DNA of 64,000 nucleotides from positions 3,782,001 through 3,846,000 of the forward strand of contig NZ_CP042432.1 of assembly GCF_008033235.1 (NCBI RefSeq), read 5' to 3'. Shown here piece by piece: positions 16,688-26,848 of the stretch. A program made the position numbers and the translations under genes. The DNA is from Anseongella ginsenosidimutans (GTDB lineage Bacteria; Bacteroidota; Bacteroidia; Sphingobacteriales; Sphingobacteriaceae). Each line of letters opens with the position of its first letter. Within the stretch, counting starts at the first letter, position 1. The notes under the pieces are model-generated. The model did no database searches, was not told the origin of the DNA, and saw only the letters and a program-made list of their open reading frames with translations.

Positions 16688-18760
16688 ATGCCCCAGGAAA
16701 CGGAAAACCTAAAGCCCTATATTGCTGCCGAAACCCGTATTGCCGAGTTGACGGTTAAAGCCGTCCTCATCGGCGCCCTATTCGGCATTATCTTCGGGGC
16801 TTCCACAGTGTACCTGGCCCTGAAAGCCGGCCTGACCGTAACAGCTTCCATTCCCATTGCCGTGCTGGCCATTTCGCTGGGCAAAAAGATCTTCCGGACC
16901 ACCATCCTGGAAAACAATATCATTCAAACCACTGGTTCTGCCGGAGAATCAATAGCTGCCGGCGTGGTATTCACCCTGCCGGGATTCCTTTTTTTAACGG
17001 CAGGAACAGGCGGCGAAAGCATCGGGAGCCAGTATTTCGCGTACTGGACAATTTTCTCCCTGGCGGCGCTTGGCGGCGTATTGGGCACCCTGATGATGAT
17101 CCCCCTGCGCCGCTCCCTGATCGTCAGGGAACATCATGCACTTCCCTACCCGGAAGGAACGGCCTGCGCCTCGGTATTGATCGCCGGTGAAAAAGGCGGA
17201 GAATTCGCCCGCACCGCCTACCTGGGACTGGGAGTTGCCACTCTTTATGCCATTCTGCAAAAGATTTTCCAGGTAATTGCCGCAACGCCGGGCCTGGTCA
17301 GCCGCCAAACCAGTAAATTTTTCCCTTCCGCTACGCTGAATGCCGACATTACACCGGAATACCTGGGAGTAGGCTATATCATCGGACCCAGGATCGCGGG
17401 CGTTCTGGTGGCCGGCGGGGTTCTCGCCTGGCTGGGCCTGATCCCGCTTCTGGCCTCCGTGATGCCTATGGAAACGATCGCCGCCCAGCTGGTAAAGCTT
17501 GGCTATCTTTCAGATATCGCCACGCCGGGCGGAGCGGGAGGCTGGGATCCGCAAACCCGGACCTTTGCCGACACTCCCGGGGCCATTTACACGGCCTACA
17601 TCCGGCAGATAGGCGCCGGGGCGGTTGCCGCGGGAGGATTCATGACATTACTTAAAACCATTCCCACTATTATCAGCTCGTTCAGGGAAAGCCTTGGTTC
17701 CATTCGTGCCGGGGATACGGAAGGGAAAAAACGTACCCAGGATGATCTTTCCTTCAAAATAGTCATTTTCGGATCGCTGGCGCTGGTCGTCCTGATCATG
17801 CTGCTGCCCCAGATACCGGGCGGCACGTGGTATAACAAACTGCTGCTGGCCTTTCTCATCGTCGTATTCGGCTTCTTCTTCGTCACCGTTTCCAGCCGCA
17901 TCGTGGGCTTGATCGGCACCAGTTCCAACCCGGTATCCGGCATGACCATTGCCACCCTGATGGGAACCTGCCTGATCTTTATCGCATTTGGCCTTACCGG
18001 AAGCGCCTTTGAACCTATGGTGCTGGTAGTCGGCAGCATGATCTGTATTGCCGCGGCGAATGCGGGAAATACTTCCCAGGATCTGAAAACAGGATATATC
18101 CTGGGCGCGACTCCTAAGTTCCAGCAAATCGCGTTGTTTATCGGGGTACTTGTTTCGTCCGTAGCTGTTGGGGTGACCATCAATATTCTTGACCAGCCCA
18201 CACCGGATATGGCGGCAGCAGGCATTCAGCATGCGATCGGAACTACCGAATATCCCGCTCCCCAGGGCACCCTGATGGCGACCCTCATCAGGGGCCTGCT
18301 TTCGTTTAACCTGGATTGGCAATTTGTGCTGGTAGGCGTTTTCCTGGCGCTGACCATTGAACTTTGCGGGGTCAGCTCGCTGTCTTTTGCCGTAGGCGCT
18401 TACCTTCCCCTGTCCACTACCCTGCCGATCTTTGCGGGAGGGGCGGTGAGGGCGCTGGTGAATTTACGGACAAGGAATAAAAAGCAAAGCCTGGCGGAAG
18501 AGGAATTAGGCAAAGGAAACCTCTTTGCAACCGGGCTGGTAGCAGGCGGAGCCCTTGCCGGCGTACTCATTGCTTTGCTTAGTTCTTCCGATGCGGTTTA
18601 TATTTGGCTTGAAAACACGGGCCAGGCCGTTTCCTCGCGCCTTAGTGAATTCTTCGGCAATGGAGGATACCAGTTATTAGGCGTAGCGTTCTTTGCCCTC
18701 ATGGCAGGGATCCTGTATAAAACGGGTGTCCGGAAACAAGAGGTTGATCTAAAAAAATAA
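16688..18760 (+). CDS. OPT family oligopeptide transporter
   Basis: The 690-residue integral membrane protein has about 14-16 hydrophobic segments. It begins with the typical ELTVKAVLIGALFGIIFGASTVYLALKAGLTV-type first helix pair and contains the conserved NIIQTTGSAGESIAAGV segment. OPT transporters move oligopeptides or metal-chelates using proton symport. The cytoplasmic loop around residue 345 (GDTEGKKRTQDD) is charged. It lies seven bases before xylB on the same strand, so it could be co-transcribed with the sugar genes, although its substrate is unlikely to be a sugar. Confidence 0.92.
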   Translation: MPQETENLKPYIAAETRIAELTVKAVLIGALFGIIFGASTVYLALKAGLTVTASIPIAVLAISLGKKIFRTTILENNIIQTTGSAGESIAAGVVFTLPGFLFLTAGTGGESIGSQYFAYWTIFSLAALGGVLGTLMMIPLRRSLIVREHHALPYPEGTACASVLIAGEKGGEFARTAYLGLGVATLYAILQKIFQVIAATPGLVSRQTSKFFPSATLNADITPEYLGVGYIIGPRIAGVLVAGGVLAWLGLIPLLASVMPMETIAAQLVKLGYLSDIATPGGAGGWDPQTRTFADTPGAIYTAYIRQIGAGAVAAGGFMTLLKTIPTIISSFRESLGSIRAGDTEGKKRTQDDLSFKIVIFGSLALVVLIMLLPQIPGGTWYNKLLLAFLIVVFGFFFVTVSSRIVGLIGTSSNPVSGMTIATLMGTCLIFIAFGLTGSAFEPMVLVVGSMICIAAANAGNTSQDLKTGYILGATPKFQQIALFIGVLVSSVAVGVTINILDQPTPDMAAAGIQHAIGTTEYPAPQGTLMATLIRGLLSFNLDWQFVLVGVFLALTIELCGVSSLSFAVGAYLPLSTTLPIFAGGAVRALVNLRTRNKKQSLAEEELGKGNLFATGLVAGGALAGVLIALLSSSDAVYIWLENTGQAVSSRLSEFFGNGGYQLLGVAFFALMAGILYKTGVRKQEVDLKK

Positions 18761-18766
18761 GTAGTA

Positions 18767-20260
18767 ATGAAAAGGTACCTGTTAGGATTCGATATAGGCA
18801 GTTCGTCCATAAAAGCAGCTTTAGTGGATGCGGAGACGGGAAAGACTGCAGCCCATGCATTTTCGCCGGAAACGGAAATGCCCATCAGCAGCCCCCGCCC
18901 CGGCTGGGCCGAACAACACCCGGAAAGCTGGTGGCAGGAAGTTATCAGCGTAAGCGGCAAGCTGAGAAGGCAGCTGGATTTTAAGCCGGAAGAAATAGCG
19001 GCGATCGGAATTTCTTACCAGATGCACGGCCTGGTGCTTGTTGATAAAGATCAGCAGGTTTTGCGTCCTTCTATCATTTGGTGCGACAGCAGGGCAGTAG
19101 CAGCAGGAAACCAGGCTTTCGGAGACCTGGGAAAAAAGTTCTGCCTGGAGCATTTCCTTAATTCCCCGGGGAACTTCACGGCTTCCAAACTGAAATGGGT
19201 ACGGGAAAATGAGCCCCTGGTGTATGAAAAAACGGACAAGTTCATGCTTCCCGGTGATTTCATTGCCATGAAAATGTCCGGCGAAGCCTGTACCACTTAT
19301 TCTGGCCTTTCTGAAGGCATTCTCTGGGACTTCCTGGAAGAAAAACCCGCTCAATCTCTGCTCGATCATTATGGCATCGATGCCCGCCTGATCGCTACTC
19401 CCAAACCAACGTTTTCCATACAGGGGCACTTGCAGGAAGGACCTGCAGAACTCCTTGGCCTGAAAGCAGGCATTCCCATCGCCTACCGTGCGGGCGATCA
19501 GCCAAACAATGCATTCTCCCTGAACGTACTGGAACCCGGGGAAGTCGCCGCTACGGCCGGAACTTCCGGGGTAGTTTACAGCATCAGTGACAAAAACGTC
19601 CATGATAAACAGTCCCGTGTAAATCCTTTCGCCCATGTAAACCATACGCCGGCGCATAAACGTCTGGGTATCCTTTTATGTATAAACGGTACCGGTATTC
19701 TAAATTCATGGGTTCGGAAGAATTTCGGCAGCGATCTTAGTTACGAGGAAATGAACCTGCTGGCTTCCCGGGTTCCGCCGGGAGCGGATGGCGTCAGTAT
19801 TCTGCCCTTTGGCAACGGCGCCGAACGAATGCTTGAAAACCGCTATACCGGCTCCGTGATCAGCGGGCTCGATTTTAATAATCACGAGCGCGGCCACGTT
19901 TTCCGGGCCGCCCAGGAAGGCATTGCCTTCGCTTTCCGATACGGCATGGAACTCATGCAGCAATTGGGCACGGATACCCGCGTGATCCGCGCCGGCAACG
20001 CCAATATGTTCCTCAGCCCCGTGTTCCGGGAAACACTTTCCAGCCTCACCGGCGCTACGATTGAATTATATGACACGGACGGCGCCGCAGGCGCTGCCAG
20101 GGGCGCCGGTGTAGGCGCAGGAATTTACTCATCTCCTTCCGAAGCCGGCCGGTACCTTCAGCGCATTAACCTCGTAGCGCCGCAGCAATCACAGGCCGGG
20201 GCGCTGGAAGAAGCTTACCAGGCATGGAAATTACAATTGCTGGAAAAACTGCAGGCATAA
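18767..20260 (+). CDS. xylB: Xylulokinase (FGGY kinase)
   Basis: The 497-residue protein is an FGGY carbohydrate kinase with the ATP-binding N-terminal motif LLGFDIGSSSIKAALVD, the substrate segment SYQMHGLVLVDKDQQVLRPSIIWCDSRA and the catalytic aspartate in YRAGDQPNNAFSLN. The GTSGVVY motif follows. It phosphorylates D-xylulose to xylulose 5-phosphate for the pentose phosphate pathway. Its assignment as xylulokinase is supported by xylA two genes downstream on the same strand. The length is normal for the family. Confidence 0.92.
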   Translation: MKRYLLGFDIGSSSIKAALVDAETGKTAAHAFSPETEMPISSPRPGWAEQHPESWWQEVISVSGKLRRQLDFKPEEIAAIGISYQMHGLVLVDKDQQVLRPSIIWCDSRAVAAGNQAFGDLGKKFCLEHFLNSPGNFTASKLKWVRENEPLVYEKTDKFMLPGDFIAMKMSGEACTTYSGLSEGILWDFLEEKPAQSLLDHYGIDARLIATPKPTFSIQGHLQEGPAELLGLKAGIPIAYRAGDQPNNAFSLNVLEPGEVAATAGTSGVVYSISDKNVHDKQSRVNPFAHVNHTPAHKRLGILLCINGTGILNSWVRKNFGSDLSYEEMNLLASRVPPGADGVSILPFGNGAERMLENRYTGSVISGLDFNNHERGHVFRAAQEGIAFAFRYGMELMQQLGTDTRVIRAGNANMFLSPVFRETLSSLTGATIELYDTDGAAGAARGAGVGAGIYSSPSEAGRYLQRINLVAPQQSQAGALEEAYQAWKLQLLEKLQA

Positions 20261-20308
20261 GCAAGACATACAGCGGCCGGATCTTAGGAAAGTAAATTGT
20301 TAACAAGA

Positions 20309-22606
20309 ATGAACGGAACTTTCAGGGCATTTGCCCTTATATTTCTTTATATGGGCAGCTCCTGCAGCCAGGCGCAGCAAACCAAACAGGATTATACGCA
20401 ATACGTAAATACCTTCATTGGAACAGCTCCTCTTACCGATCCTGATTTCATAGGTTATACGCCCCCCGAAGGCTGGCGGGTTTGGGCGGGCCTTACCTAC
20501 CCCGGCTCTTCCCTGCCCAACGCCATGGTGCAGCTGAGCCCCGTTACCGAATACGGGACAGGCGCAGGCTACCAGTATGAGGACGGAGAGATAATTGGCT
20601 TTACCCATACAAACAAGGGCCACTGGAACCTGTGCAATATTCCTATTCTTCCCCTTTCCGGCGATGCCCGCTTTCCTTATGCATCCTCCTTTAGTCATGA
20701 CCAGGAAAGGGCATCCCCTGCATACTATGAAGTATTCCTGGAAGACTATAAGGTGAACGCAAGGCTCAGTTCCACGCTACGCTGCGGCATACATGAATAT
20801 ACCTGGGAAGACCCTGCCGCCGGCCGCCGGATCCTCTTCGACCTGGGTAAGGCGAACAACCGCGTATCAGACTGGGAAATAAATACGGTTTCAGCTAACG
20901 AGCTGGAGGGCTTCCAGCGCGTAGGCAATGATAAGATCCATTTTTATGTAAGGCTGAGCCAGCCTGTGGAAGACCTGGAAGTGGTCCGCATGGGTGAACG
21001 GGACGGTTATGCCATCGTAAAGCTGGCCGGCGGCGGGAAAGCGGCCGGTGAGGAAAACCAAGATACAGAAGACCCAGGTACGGAAGGCCCGGTTGAAGAA
21101 GCGGCAGGTGAGGAAACTGCTAATGAGAAAGACCTGGCCGGTAAAGAAGGATCCGGCGCGCAGAATGGGCCCGTTCTGCTAAAGATCGGCCTGTCCTATG
21201 TCAGCGCAGTCAATGCCGCCGAAAACCTCCGGGAAGAAATAGGATCGAAATCCTTTGAGGATATCCACAGCGAAGGCAGGGAGGCCTGGAATGCCCTGCT
21301 TTTGAAAATAGCTATAAAAGGAGGGACTGAAAAGCAGAAAGAGCTTTTTTACAGCTCGCTGTACCGATCATTTCTCTGGCCGGCCCTTAGAAGTGATATA
21401 AACGGGCAGTTCCGGGACGTAAAGGGAAAGGTACAACAGGAAGACTTTAATTATTATACCAACCCTTCGTTCTGGGATACCTACCGGAACAAGCTGGTAT
21501 TGCTCAGTATTGTTTCGCCCCGCGTCACGGAAGACGTGATCAAATCACTCATTGACAAAGGTGAAAAAACCGGCTTTATCCCTACCTTTTTCCACGGAGA
21601 TCATGCCGCAGCTTTCATTGCAGGCACTTACCTGCGCGGGTCCCGTGGCTTTGACGCGGAAAAGGCCTTCGGCCTGCTGCTGAATAACGCTTATAAGGAA
21701 GGCGGGAGCAGGCCTTATATCAGCGAGTATATAGAAAAGGGGTATATTTCGGACCCTGACGTGGAACATCCGCATGTAGAAACCAAAGGGAAGGCAGGTG
21801 TGAGCAAAACCCTGGAATATGCCTACGACGATTATTCCCTTGCCCTCCTGGCAGCGGCGCTGGACGATACCCTTCATTACCGGGAACTGATGGATCGCTC
21901 CGGGAATTACCGGAATGTATTCGATACAAGGGTCAATTTTATGAGAGGAAAGCTGGAGAACGGTGCGTGGATCCAGCCGTTCAACCCGGAATATCCTTAT
22001 TACGAATATATGTACCGGGAAGCCAGCGCCTGGCAGGTATCCTTTTACGTACCCCATGACATGCCCGGCCTGATTGAATTATACGGCGGCAAGGAGGCAT
22101 TTGAAGCTAAACTGGATTCCCTCTTCACACTTCCCTGGAACCCTGACTACATTGCGCGCAACGTTTCCAGCTTCCTGGGCCAGTACAGCCAGGGTAATCA
22201 GCCGGATCATGAAGCTCCCTTTGCCTATTATTTCATCGGGAAGCCCGCGAAATCCCAGAGAGTGATTGATACGCTCCTTGAAAATTACTATGGGGTCGGG
22301 GAAGAAGAGCTTGCCCTGCCCGGCATGGACGACGCGGGAGAAATGTCCTCCTGGTATGTGTTCGCTTCCCTGGGCCTCTACCCCTACTCCCCCGCTGATC
22401 CCGAATACCTTGTATCCGTGCCGGTGTTCGATGAAGTAGCATGGAAACTTGAGAACGGAAAATCAGTAATCATCCGCAAAAGCGGGAAAAGCAGGAAGAT
22501 GAGCCGGATCCTGGTGAATGGAAAAGAAAACGAGGGGTATTTCATTCCCCATGACCTGTTCCTCAAAGGCGGGACCATAGAAGTACAAACGGCGCCCCGG
22601 AACTAA
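20309..22606 (+). CDS. GH92 family glycoside hydrolase (alpha-mannosidase type)
   Basis: The 765-residue enzyme starts with a signal peptide (FRAFALIFLYMGSSC, possible lipoprotein cysteine) and then the GH92 opening VNTFIGTAP. GH92 family motifs include GFTHTNKGHWN and FWDTYRNKLVLLSIV near the middle and PGMDDAGEMSSWYVFASLGLYP near the end. GH92 enzymes are calcium-dependent exo-alpha-mannosidases. An acidic low-complexity insert (residues about 246-290, GEENQDTEDPGTEG) interrupts the N-terminal domain. The ATG at 20309 is preferred to an upstream TTG at 20297. It lies between xylB and xylA, an odd position for a mannosidase. Confidence 0.9.
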   Translation: MNGTFRAFALIFLYMGSSCSQAQQTKQDYTQYVNTFIGTAPLTDPDFIGYTPPEGWRVWAGLTYPGSSLPNAMVQLSPVTEYGTGAGYQYEDGEIIGFTHTNKGHWNLCNIPILPLSGDARFPYASSFSHDQERASPAYYEVFLEDYKVNARLSSTLRCGIHEYTWEDPAAGRRILFDLGKANNRVSDWEINTVSANELEGFQRVGNDKIHFYVRLSQPVEDLEVVRMGERDGYAIVKLAGGGKAAGEENQDTEDPGTEGPVEEAAGEETANEKDLAGKEGSGAQNGPVLLKIGLSYVSAVNAAENLREEIGSKSFEDIHSEGREAWNALLLKIAIKGGTEKQKELFYSSLYRSFLWPALRSDINGQFRDVKGKVQQEDFNYYTNPSFWDTYRNKLVLLSIVSPRVTEDVIKSLIDKGEKTGFIPTFFHGDHAAAFIAGTYLRGSRGFDAEKAFGLLLNNAYKEGGSRPYISEYIEKGYISDPDVEHPHVETKGKAGVSKTLEYAYDDYSLALLAAALDDTLHYRELMDRSGNYRNVFDTRVNFMRGKLENGAWIQPFNPEYPYYEYMYREASAWQVSFYVPHDMPGLIELYGGKEAFEAKLDSLFTLPWNPDYIARNVSSFLGQYSQGNQPDHEAPFAYYFIGKPAKSQRVIDTLLENYYGVGEEELALPGMDDAGEMSSWYVFASLGLYPYSPADPEYLVSVPVFDEVAWKLENGKSVIIRKSGKSRKMSRILVNGKENEGYFIPHDLFLKGGTIEVQTAPRN

Positions 22607-22752
22607 TCCCTGCGCGAAGGCAGCAAAGTTATTCACGCAAAGGCGATCATTTTTTCGAAATTAATTTTTAAATCGATTGCACAATTTTTATCTTGGGAAA
22701 AATTTATTACCGGGGATGGGTTTTGTAACTTGCAGAAAGAAAAACAAATTGT

Positions 22753-24068
22753 ATGATTGACACTAAGTATTTTACAGGAATCCAAAAGATTGGTTATGAA
22801 GGTCCGGAGTCAGATAATCCGTTGGCTTTCAAGCATTACGACGAGAACCGGGTAATTGCCGGAAAGTCTTTAAAAGAACACCTGCGGTTTGCAGTAGCCT
22901 ACTGGCATACCTTCTGTAATACCGGAGGGGACCCCTTCGGCCCTGGTACCAAAGCCTTCCCCTGGGATGCGAAGGCAGATGCGGTAGACCGCGCAAAAGA
23001 CAAGATGGATGCTGCTTTCGAGTTTATTTCCAAGATCGGCATTCCTTATTATTGCTTTCATGACATTGACCTGGTGGATGAAGGGTCCTCGGTGGCCGAA
23101 TATGAACGGCGCCTTCGCGCCATTGTGGATCATGCAAAGGAAAAACAGGCGCAAACCGGTATTAAACTCTTATGGGGCACGGCCAATGTTTTTTCCAATC
23201 CCCGCTATATGAACGGCGCGGCTACCAATCCGGATTTTTCAGCGGTAGCTTATGCAGGCGCGCAAGTTAAAAACGCCATAGACGCTACCATTGAGCTGGG
23301 AGGCGAAAATTATGTTTTCTGGGGCGGCCGCGAAGGTTATATGAGCCTGCTGAATACCAATATGAAAAGGGAACTGGAACATATGGGCCGTTTCCTGGGG
23401 ATGGCAAGGGATTATGCCCGCAAACAAGGGTTCAAGGGAACTTTTCTTGTGGAACCCAAGCCCTGCGAACCTACCAAACACCAATATGACTACGATTCAG
23501 CCACGGTGATCGGTTTCCTGAACCAGCATGGCCTCGAAAAGGATTTCCAGCTGAATATCGAAGTCAATCACGCTACCCTGGCCGGACATACGTTCCAGCA
23601 TGAATTACAGGTAGCAGCCGATGCAGGAATGCTGGGCAGCATTGACGCAAACCGGGGCGATTACCAGAACGGCTGGGATACGGACCAGTTCCCTACTGAC
23701 CTGAACGAACTGACCGAAGCAGCGCTGATCATCCTGGAAGCAGGCGGTTTCAAAACGGGCGGTGTTAACTTTGACGCCAAGACCCGCCGGAACTCGACCG
23801 ACCTCGAAGATATCTTCCATGCCCACATCGGCGGAATGGATGCCTTTGCGAGGGCTTTTATTACCGCTGACCGGATCCTTTCCGCTTCCCCCTCAAAAAA
23901 ATGAAACAGGAGCGCTATGCCTCTTTTGATTCTGGAAAAGGAAAAGCCTTTGAAGACGGGCAGCTGAGCCTGGAAGACCTTCGGAACCATGCGGCTGAAC
24001 AGGGAGAGCCCGCCCTTACGAGCGGCAGGCAGGAATTATATGAAAATATAATAAACCAATACATATAA
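22753..24068 (+). CDS. xylA: Xylose isomerase, C-terminus displaced by a frameshift at an A7 run
   Basis: The enzyme interconverts D-xylose and D-xylulose. The first 383 residues carry the conserved [31 protein letters not shown] and [16 protein letters not shown] blocks with the metal and substrate ligands. The frame then stops at TGA (23902-23904) straight after seven As (23895-23901). One extra A would continue as [19 protein letters not shown] and onward to a TAA at 24066-24068, giving the full length of about 438 residues expected for class II xylose isomerases. This is either a homopolymer error or possible transcript slippage on A7. An AT-rich leader of 146 bases separates it from the GH92 gene. 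Confidence 0.88.
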
Positions 24069-24081
24069 AAACTCTATTACA

Positions 24082-25482
24082 ATGTCCAAAAAACAGATAA
24101 AGCCCGTCCTGGCAACTATCCTGGCAGGAATGGGCCTGCTTGCAACAATGATCTCCTGCACCTCTTCTACGGGCGGCCAGAAAGACGACGGCTGGGTTGA
24201 CCTTTTTAACGGGAAGGACCTGAGCGGCTGGGAACAGGTGAACGGCACGGCGGAATACCGCGTGGAAAACGGGGAAATTGTAGGCACTACCGTTACGGGC
24301 AGTCCGAATAGCTTCCTGGCTACCGACCGGGAGTACGGGGACTTCATCCTGGAACTGGAATTCATGGTAGATTCCACGATCAATTCCGGCATCCAGTTCA
24401 GAAGCATTCACGATAGTTCGGTGATGAAGGGCCGGGTACACGGTTACCAGTTTGAACTGGATCCTTCAGACCGTGCCTGGTCCGCGGGGATTTATGACGA
24501 GGCCCGCCGCGGATGGCTTTACCCCCTTTCCCTGAATCCCGAAGCGCAGGGAGCTTTTAAGCAAGGGGAATGGAACAAAGCCCGCATCGAGTGCATTGGC
24601 AGTTCCATCCGTACCTGGCTGAACGGCGTACCGGCGGCTAACCTTCAGGATGACCTCACCCTGAGCGGCCTCATTTGCCTCCAGGTGCATTCCATTGGAA
24701 ACAATGAAAATGAAGTGGGTAAAGAGATCCGCTGGCGCAATATCCGGATCAAAACTGAAAACCTTCAGCCTTCGGCGCCCGATGATATTTTCGTAGTGAA
24801 TAACTTGCCGAACTCGATTTCCGAACAGGAAAAAGCGCAGGGATGGACGCTGCTCTGGGACGGCAAAACCACCGAAGGCTGGAGAGGCGCTCACAAGGAA
24901 ACATTTCCCGAATCTGGCTGGACCATTAAAGAAGGCGTACTTTGCGTGGAAGAATCCGATGGTGCCGAATCCCAGAACGGCGGTGATATTGTGACCACCG
25001 GCGAGTACAGTACTTTCGAACTCCAGCTTGATTTTAAACTTACCGAAGGCGCCAACAGCGGCATTAAATACTTTGTTACCGAAAATTACGACGTAAAAAA
25101 TGCCTCTGCCATCGGGCTGGAATACCAGCTGCTGGATGACAAGAATCATCCGGACGCGAAAATGGGACGCAACGGCAATCGCACGCTGGCTTCCCTGTAT
25201 GACCTGATCAAAGCCGACAAGGAAGGGCGCTTCGTACGCGGGCCGGGAGAATGGAACCATGCCCGCCTCGTCGTAAACCCCGACAATAAGGTGGAACACT
25301 GGCTCAACGGCAGGAAAGTAGTGGAATACGTACGCGGATCCCAGGAATTCCGCGACCTGGTCGCTATCAGCAAATACAAGGACTGGGAAAATTTCGGGGA
25401 AGCCGAAAAAGGGCATATCCTGATCCAGGACCACGGCAACAACGTTTGCTTTAAAAGCATTAAGATCAGGGAGCTGAAGTAA
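24082..25482 (+). CDS. Lipoprotein with two DUF1080 (3-keto-disaccharide hydrolase) domains
   Basis: The 466-residue protein has a lipoprotein signal (LATMISC, cysteine near residue 26) and two tandem concanavalin-like DUF1080 domains. The first starts DGWVDLFNGKDLSGWEQVNG (about residues 36-215) and the second GWTLLWDGKTTEGWRGAHKE (about 253-465). PF06439 members act in cleavage of 3-keto-glycosides produced by Gfo/Idh/MocA dehydrogenases. Two such dehydrogenases follow immediately downstream, and the context fits that pathway. The protein should face the periplasm or cell surface. Domain duplication in one chain is less usual. Confidence 0.9.
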   Translation: MSKKQIKPVLATILAGMGLLATMISCTSSTGGQKDDGWVDLFNGKDLSGWEQVNGTAEYRVENGEIVGTTVTGSPNSFLATDREYGDFILELEFMVDSTINSGIQFRSIHDSSVMKGRVHGYQFELDPSDRAWSAGIYDEARRGWLYPLSLNPEAQGAFKQGEWNKARIECIGSSIRTWLNGVPAANLQDDLTLSGLICLQVHSIGNNENEVGKEIRWRNIRIKTENLQPSAPDDIFVVNNLPNSISEQEKAQGWTLLWDGKTTEGWRGAHKETFPESGWTIKEGVLCVEESDGAESQNGGDIVTTGEYSTFELQLDFKLTEGANSGIKYFVTENYDVKNASAIGLEYQLLDDKNHPDAKMGRNGNRTLASLYDLIKADKEGRFVRGPGEWNHARLVVNPDNKVEHWLNGRKVVEYVRGSQEFRDLVAISKYKDWENFGEAEKGHILIQDHGNNVCFKSIKIRELK

Positions 25483-25492
25483 GAAAACCAAA

Positions 25493-26830
25493 ATGACAGT
25501 AAGAAGAAGAGATTTTATCAAAACCTCAGCGCTGGCGGGCGCCGGAATTGGCTTGGGCGCGCTTAATTTCCCGCTGTTTGGCAAAAACGCACCGAATGAA
25601 AAGCTGGTGGCCGGCATCATGGGAACCAACAGCCGCGGTGGCCACCTGGCCGGCGTGCTGGCCGGAATGGACGGAGTGGAAGTAGGTTATATTTGCGACG
25701 TGGAAGAAAAAGCACTAGCCAAAGGCGTAAAGGCGGTGACCGATAAAGGCGGCAAAGCTCCTAAAACCTTTTCCGACGTCCGGAAGCTGCTGGAAGAAAA
25801 GGCGCTGGACGTGCTGGTGATCGCCGCTCCCGACCATTGGCATGCACCTGCAGCTATTCTTGCCTGTCAGGCCGGGAAACACGTATATGTGGAAAAGCCC
25901 TGCTCGCAAAATCCTTTTGAAGGGGAACTACTTATTGAAGCTTCCCGTAAGTACGATAAGTTCGTGCAAATGGGAAACCAGCGCCGTTCCTGGGATAAAA
26001 TAATGGAAGCCATCGGGCTGGTCCACGAAGGGATTATCGGGAAAGCCTACTTTGCGCGCGGCTGGTATGCGAATAACCGGGGGCCCATTAACTTTGGCAA
26101 GGAGGTTCCGGCGCCACCCAATCTGGACTGGGACTTGTGGCAGGGGCCTGCCCCGCGTAAAAACTATCGCGATAACATCGTACACTATAACTGGCATTGG
26201 TTCTGGCACTGGGGTACCGGGGAAGCCTGCAATAACGGGACGCATGAAATAGATTGCATGCGCTGGGCCCTTGATGTAGATTATCCTACCAAGGTCGTAT
26301 CCGCCGGAGGGCGCTACCAGTACCGTGGCCAGGATGACTGGCAAACCACCGATACCCAGGTGATCAGCATTGAGTTCGGAGAAGAAAAAGCCCTTACCTG
26401 GGAAGGCCGCAGCTGCAATAAATTCCCCGTACAGGGAAGCGGCAGGGGTTTTATCGTTTACGGTGAAAAAGGCACGCTGGTAACCGACGGCGGAAACAGC
26501 TACGAATTCTATGACCAGGACAATAAACTGATCAAAAAGAAGGAATCATCCGACAAGGCCGATTCAACGAACGTGGTAAGCCCCGGCGGGGCAGGCCTGG
26601 ATGCCGTACATCTTAATAATTTCCTGGAAACCGTCCGCGGCAACGCCTCACTCCATTCTGATATTGAAGAAGGGCATAAAAGCGTGCTTCTATGCCACCT
26701 TGGCAATATTTCTCAGCGTGTGGGCCGCGCGCTTCACCTGGATCCGTCCAATGGCCATATTAAAGGAGACAAAGAAGCCATGAAGCTATGGCAGCGCTCT
26801 TACGAAAAAGGATGGAACCCGAATGTGTAA
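25493..26830 (+). CDS. Tat-exported Gfo/Idh/MocA family oxidoreductase (first of two)
   Basis: The 445-residue protein begins with a twin-arginine signal (RRRDFIKTSALAGAGIGLGAL). An NAD(P)-binding Rossmann domain follows (VAGIMGTNSRGGHLAGVL), then the EKPCSQNPFEG motif (EKP lysine) and the catalytic-region histidine in GTHEIDCMRWALD. It should oxidise a sugar or glycoside at C3 in the periplasm, with a tightly bound cofactor as in Tat-exported relatives. The start follows the DUF1080 stop by 10 bases, so the genes form an operon. The exact substrate cannot be deduced. Confidence 0.9.
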   Translation: MTVRRRDFIKTSALAGAGIGLGALNFPLFGKNAPNEKLVAGIMGTNSRGGHLAGVLAGMDGVEVGYICDVEEKALAKGVKAVTDKGGKAPKTFSDVRKLLEEKALDVLVIAAPDHWHAPAAILACQAGKHVYVEKPCSQNPFEGELLIEASRKYDKFVQMGNQRRSWDKIMEAIGLVHEGIIGKAYFARGWYANNRGPINFGKEVPAPPNLDWDLWQGPAPRKNYRDNIVHYNWHWFWHWGTGEACNNGTHEIDCMRWALDVDYPTKVVSAGGRYQYRGQDDWQTTDTQVISIEFGEEKALTWEGRSCNKFPVQGSGRGFIVYGEKGTLVTDGGNSYEFYDQDNKLIKKKESSDKADSTNVVSPGGAGLDAVHLNNFLETVRGNASLHSDIEEGHKSVLLCHLGNISQRVGRALHLDPSNGHIKGDKEAMKLWQRSYEKGWNPNV

Positions 26831-26848
26831 ACCCTAATCTTTATAATT

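Noticed and set aside
24466-25629. 387-codon minus-strand frame opposite the DUF1080 gene
   Set aside because: Long only because of codon bias on the real strand; the plus strand carries clear DUF1080 domains.
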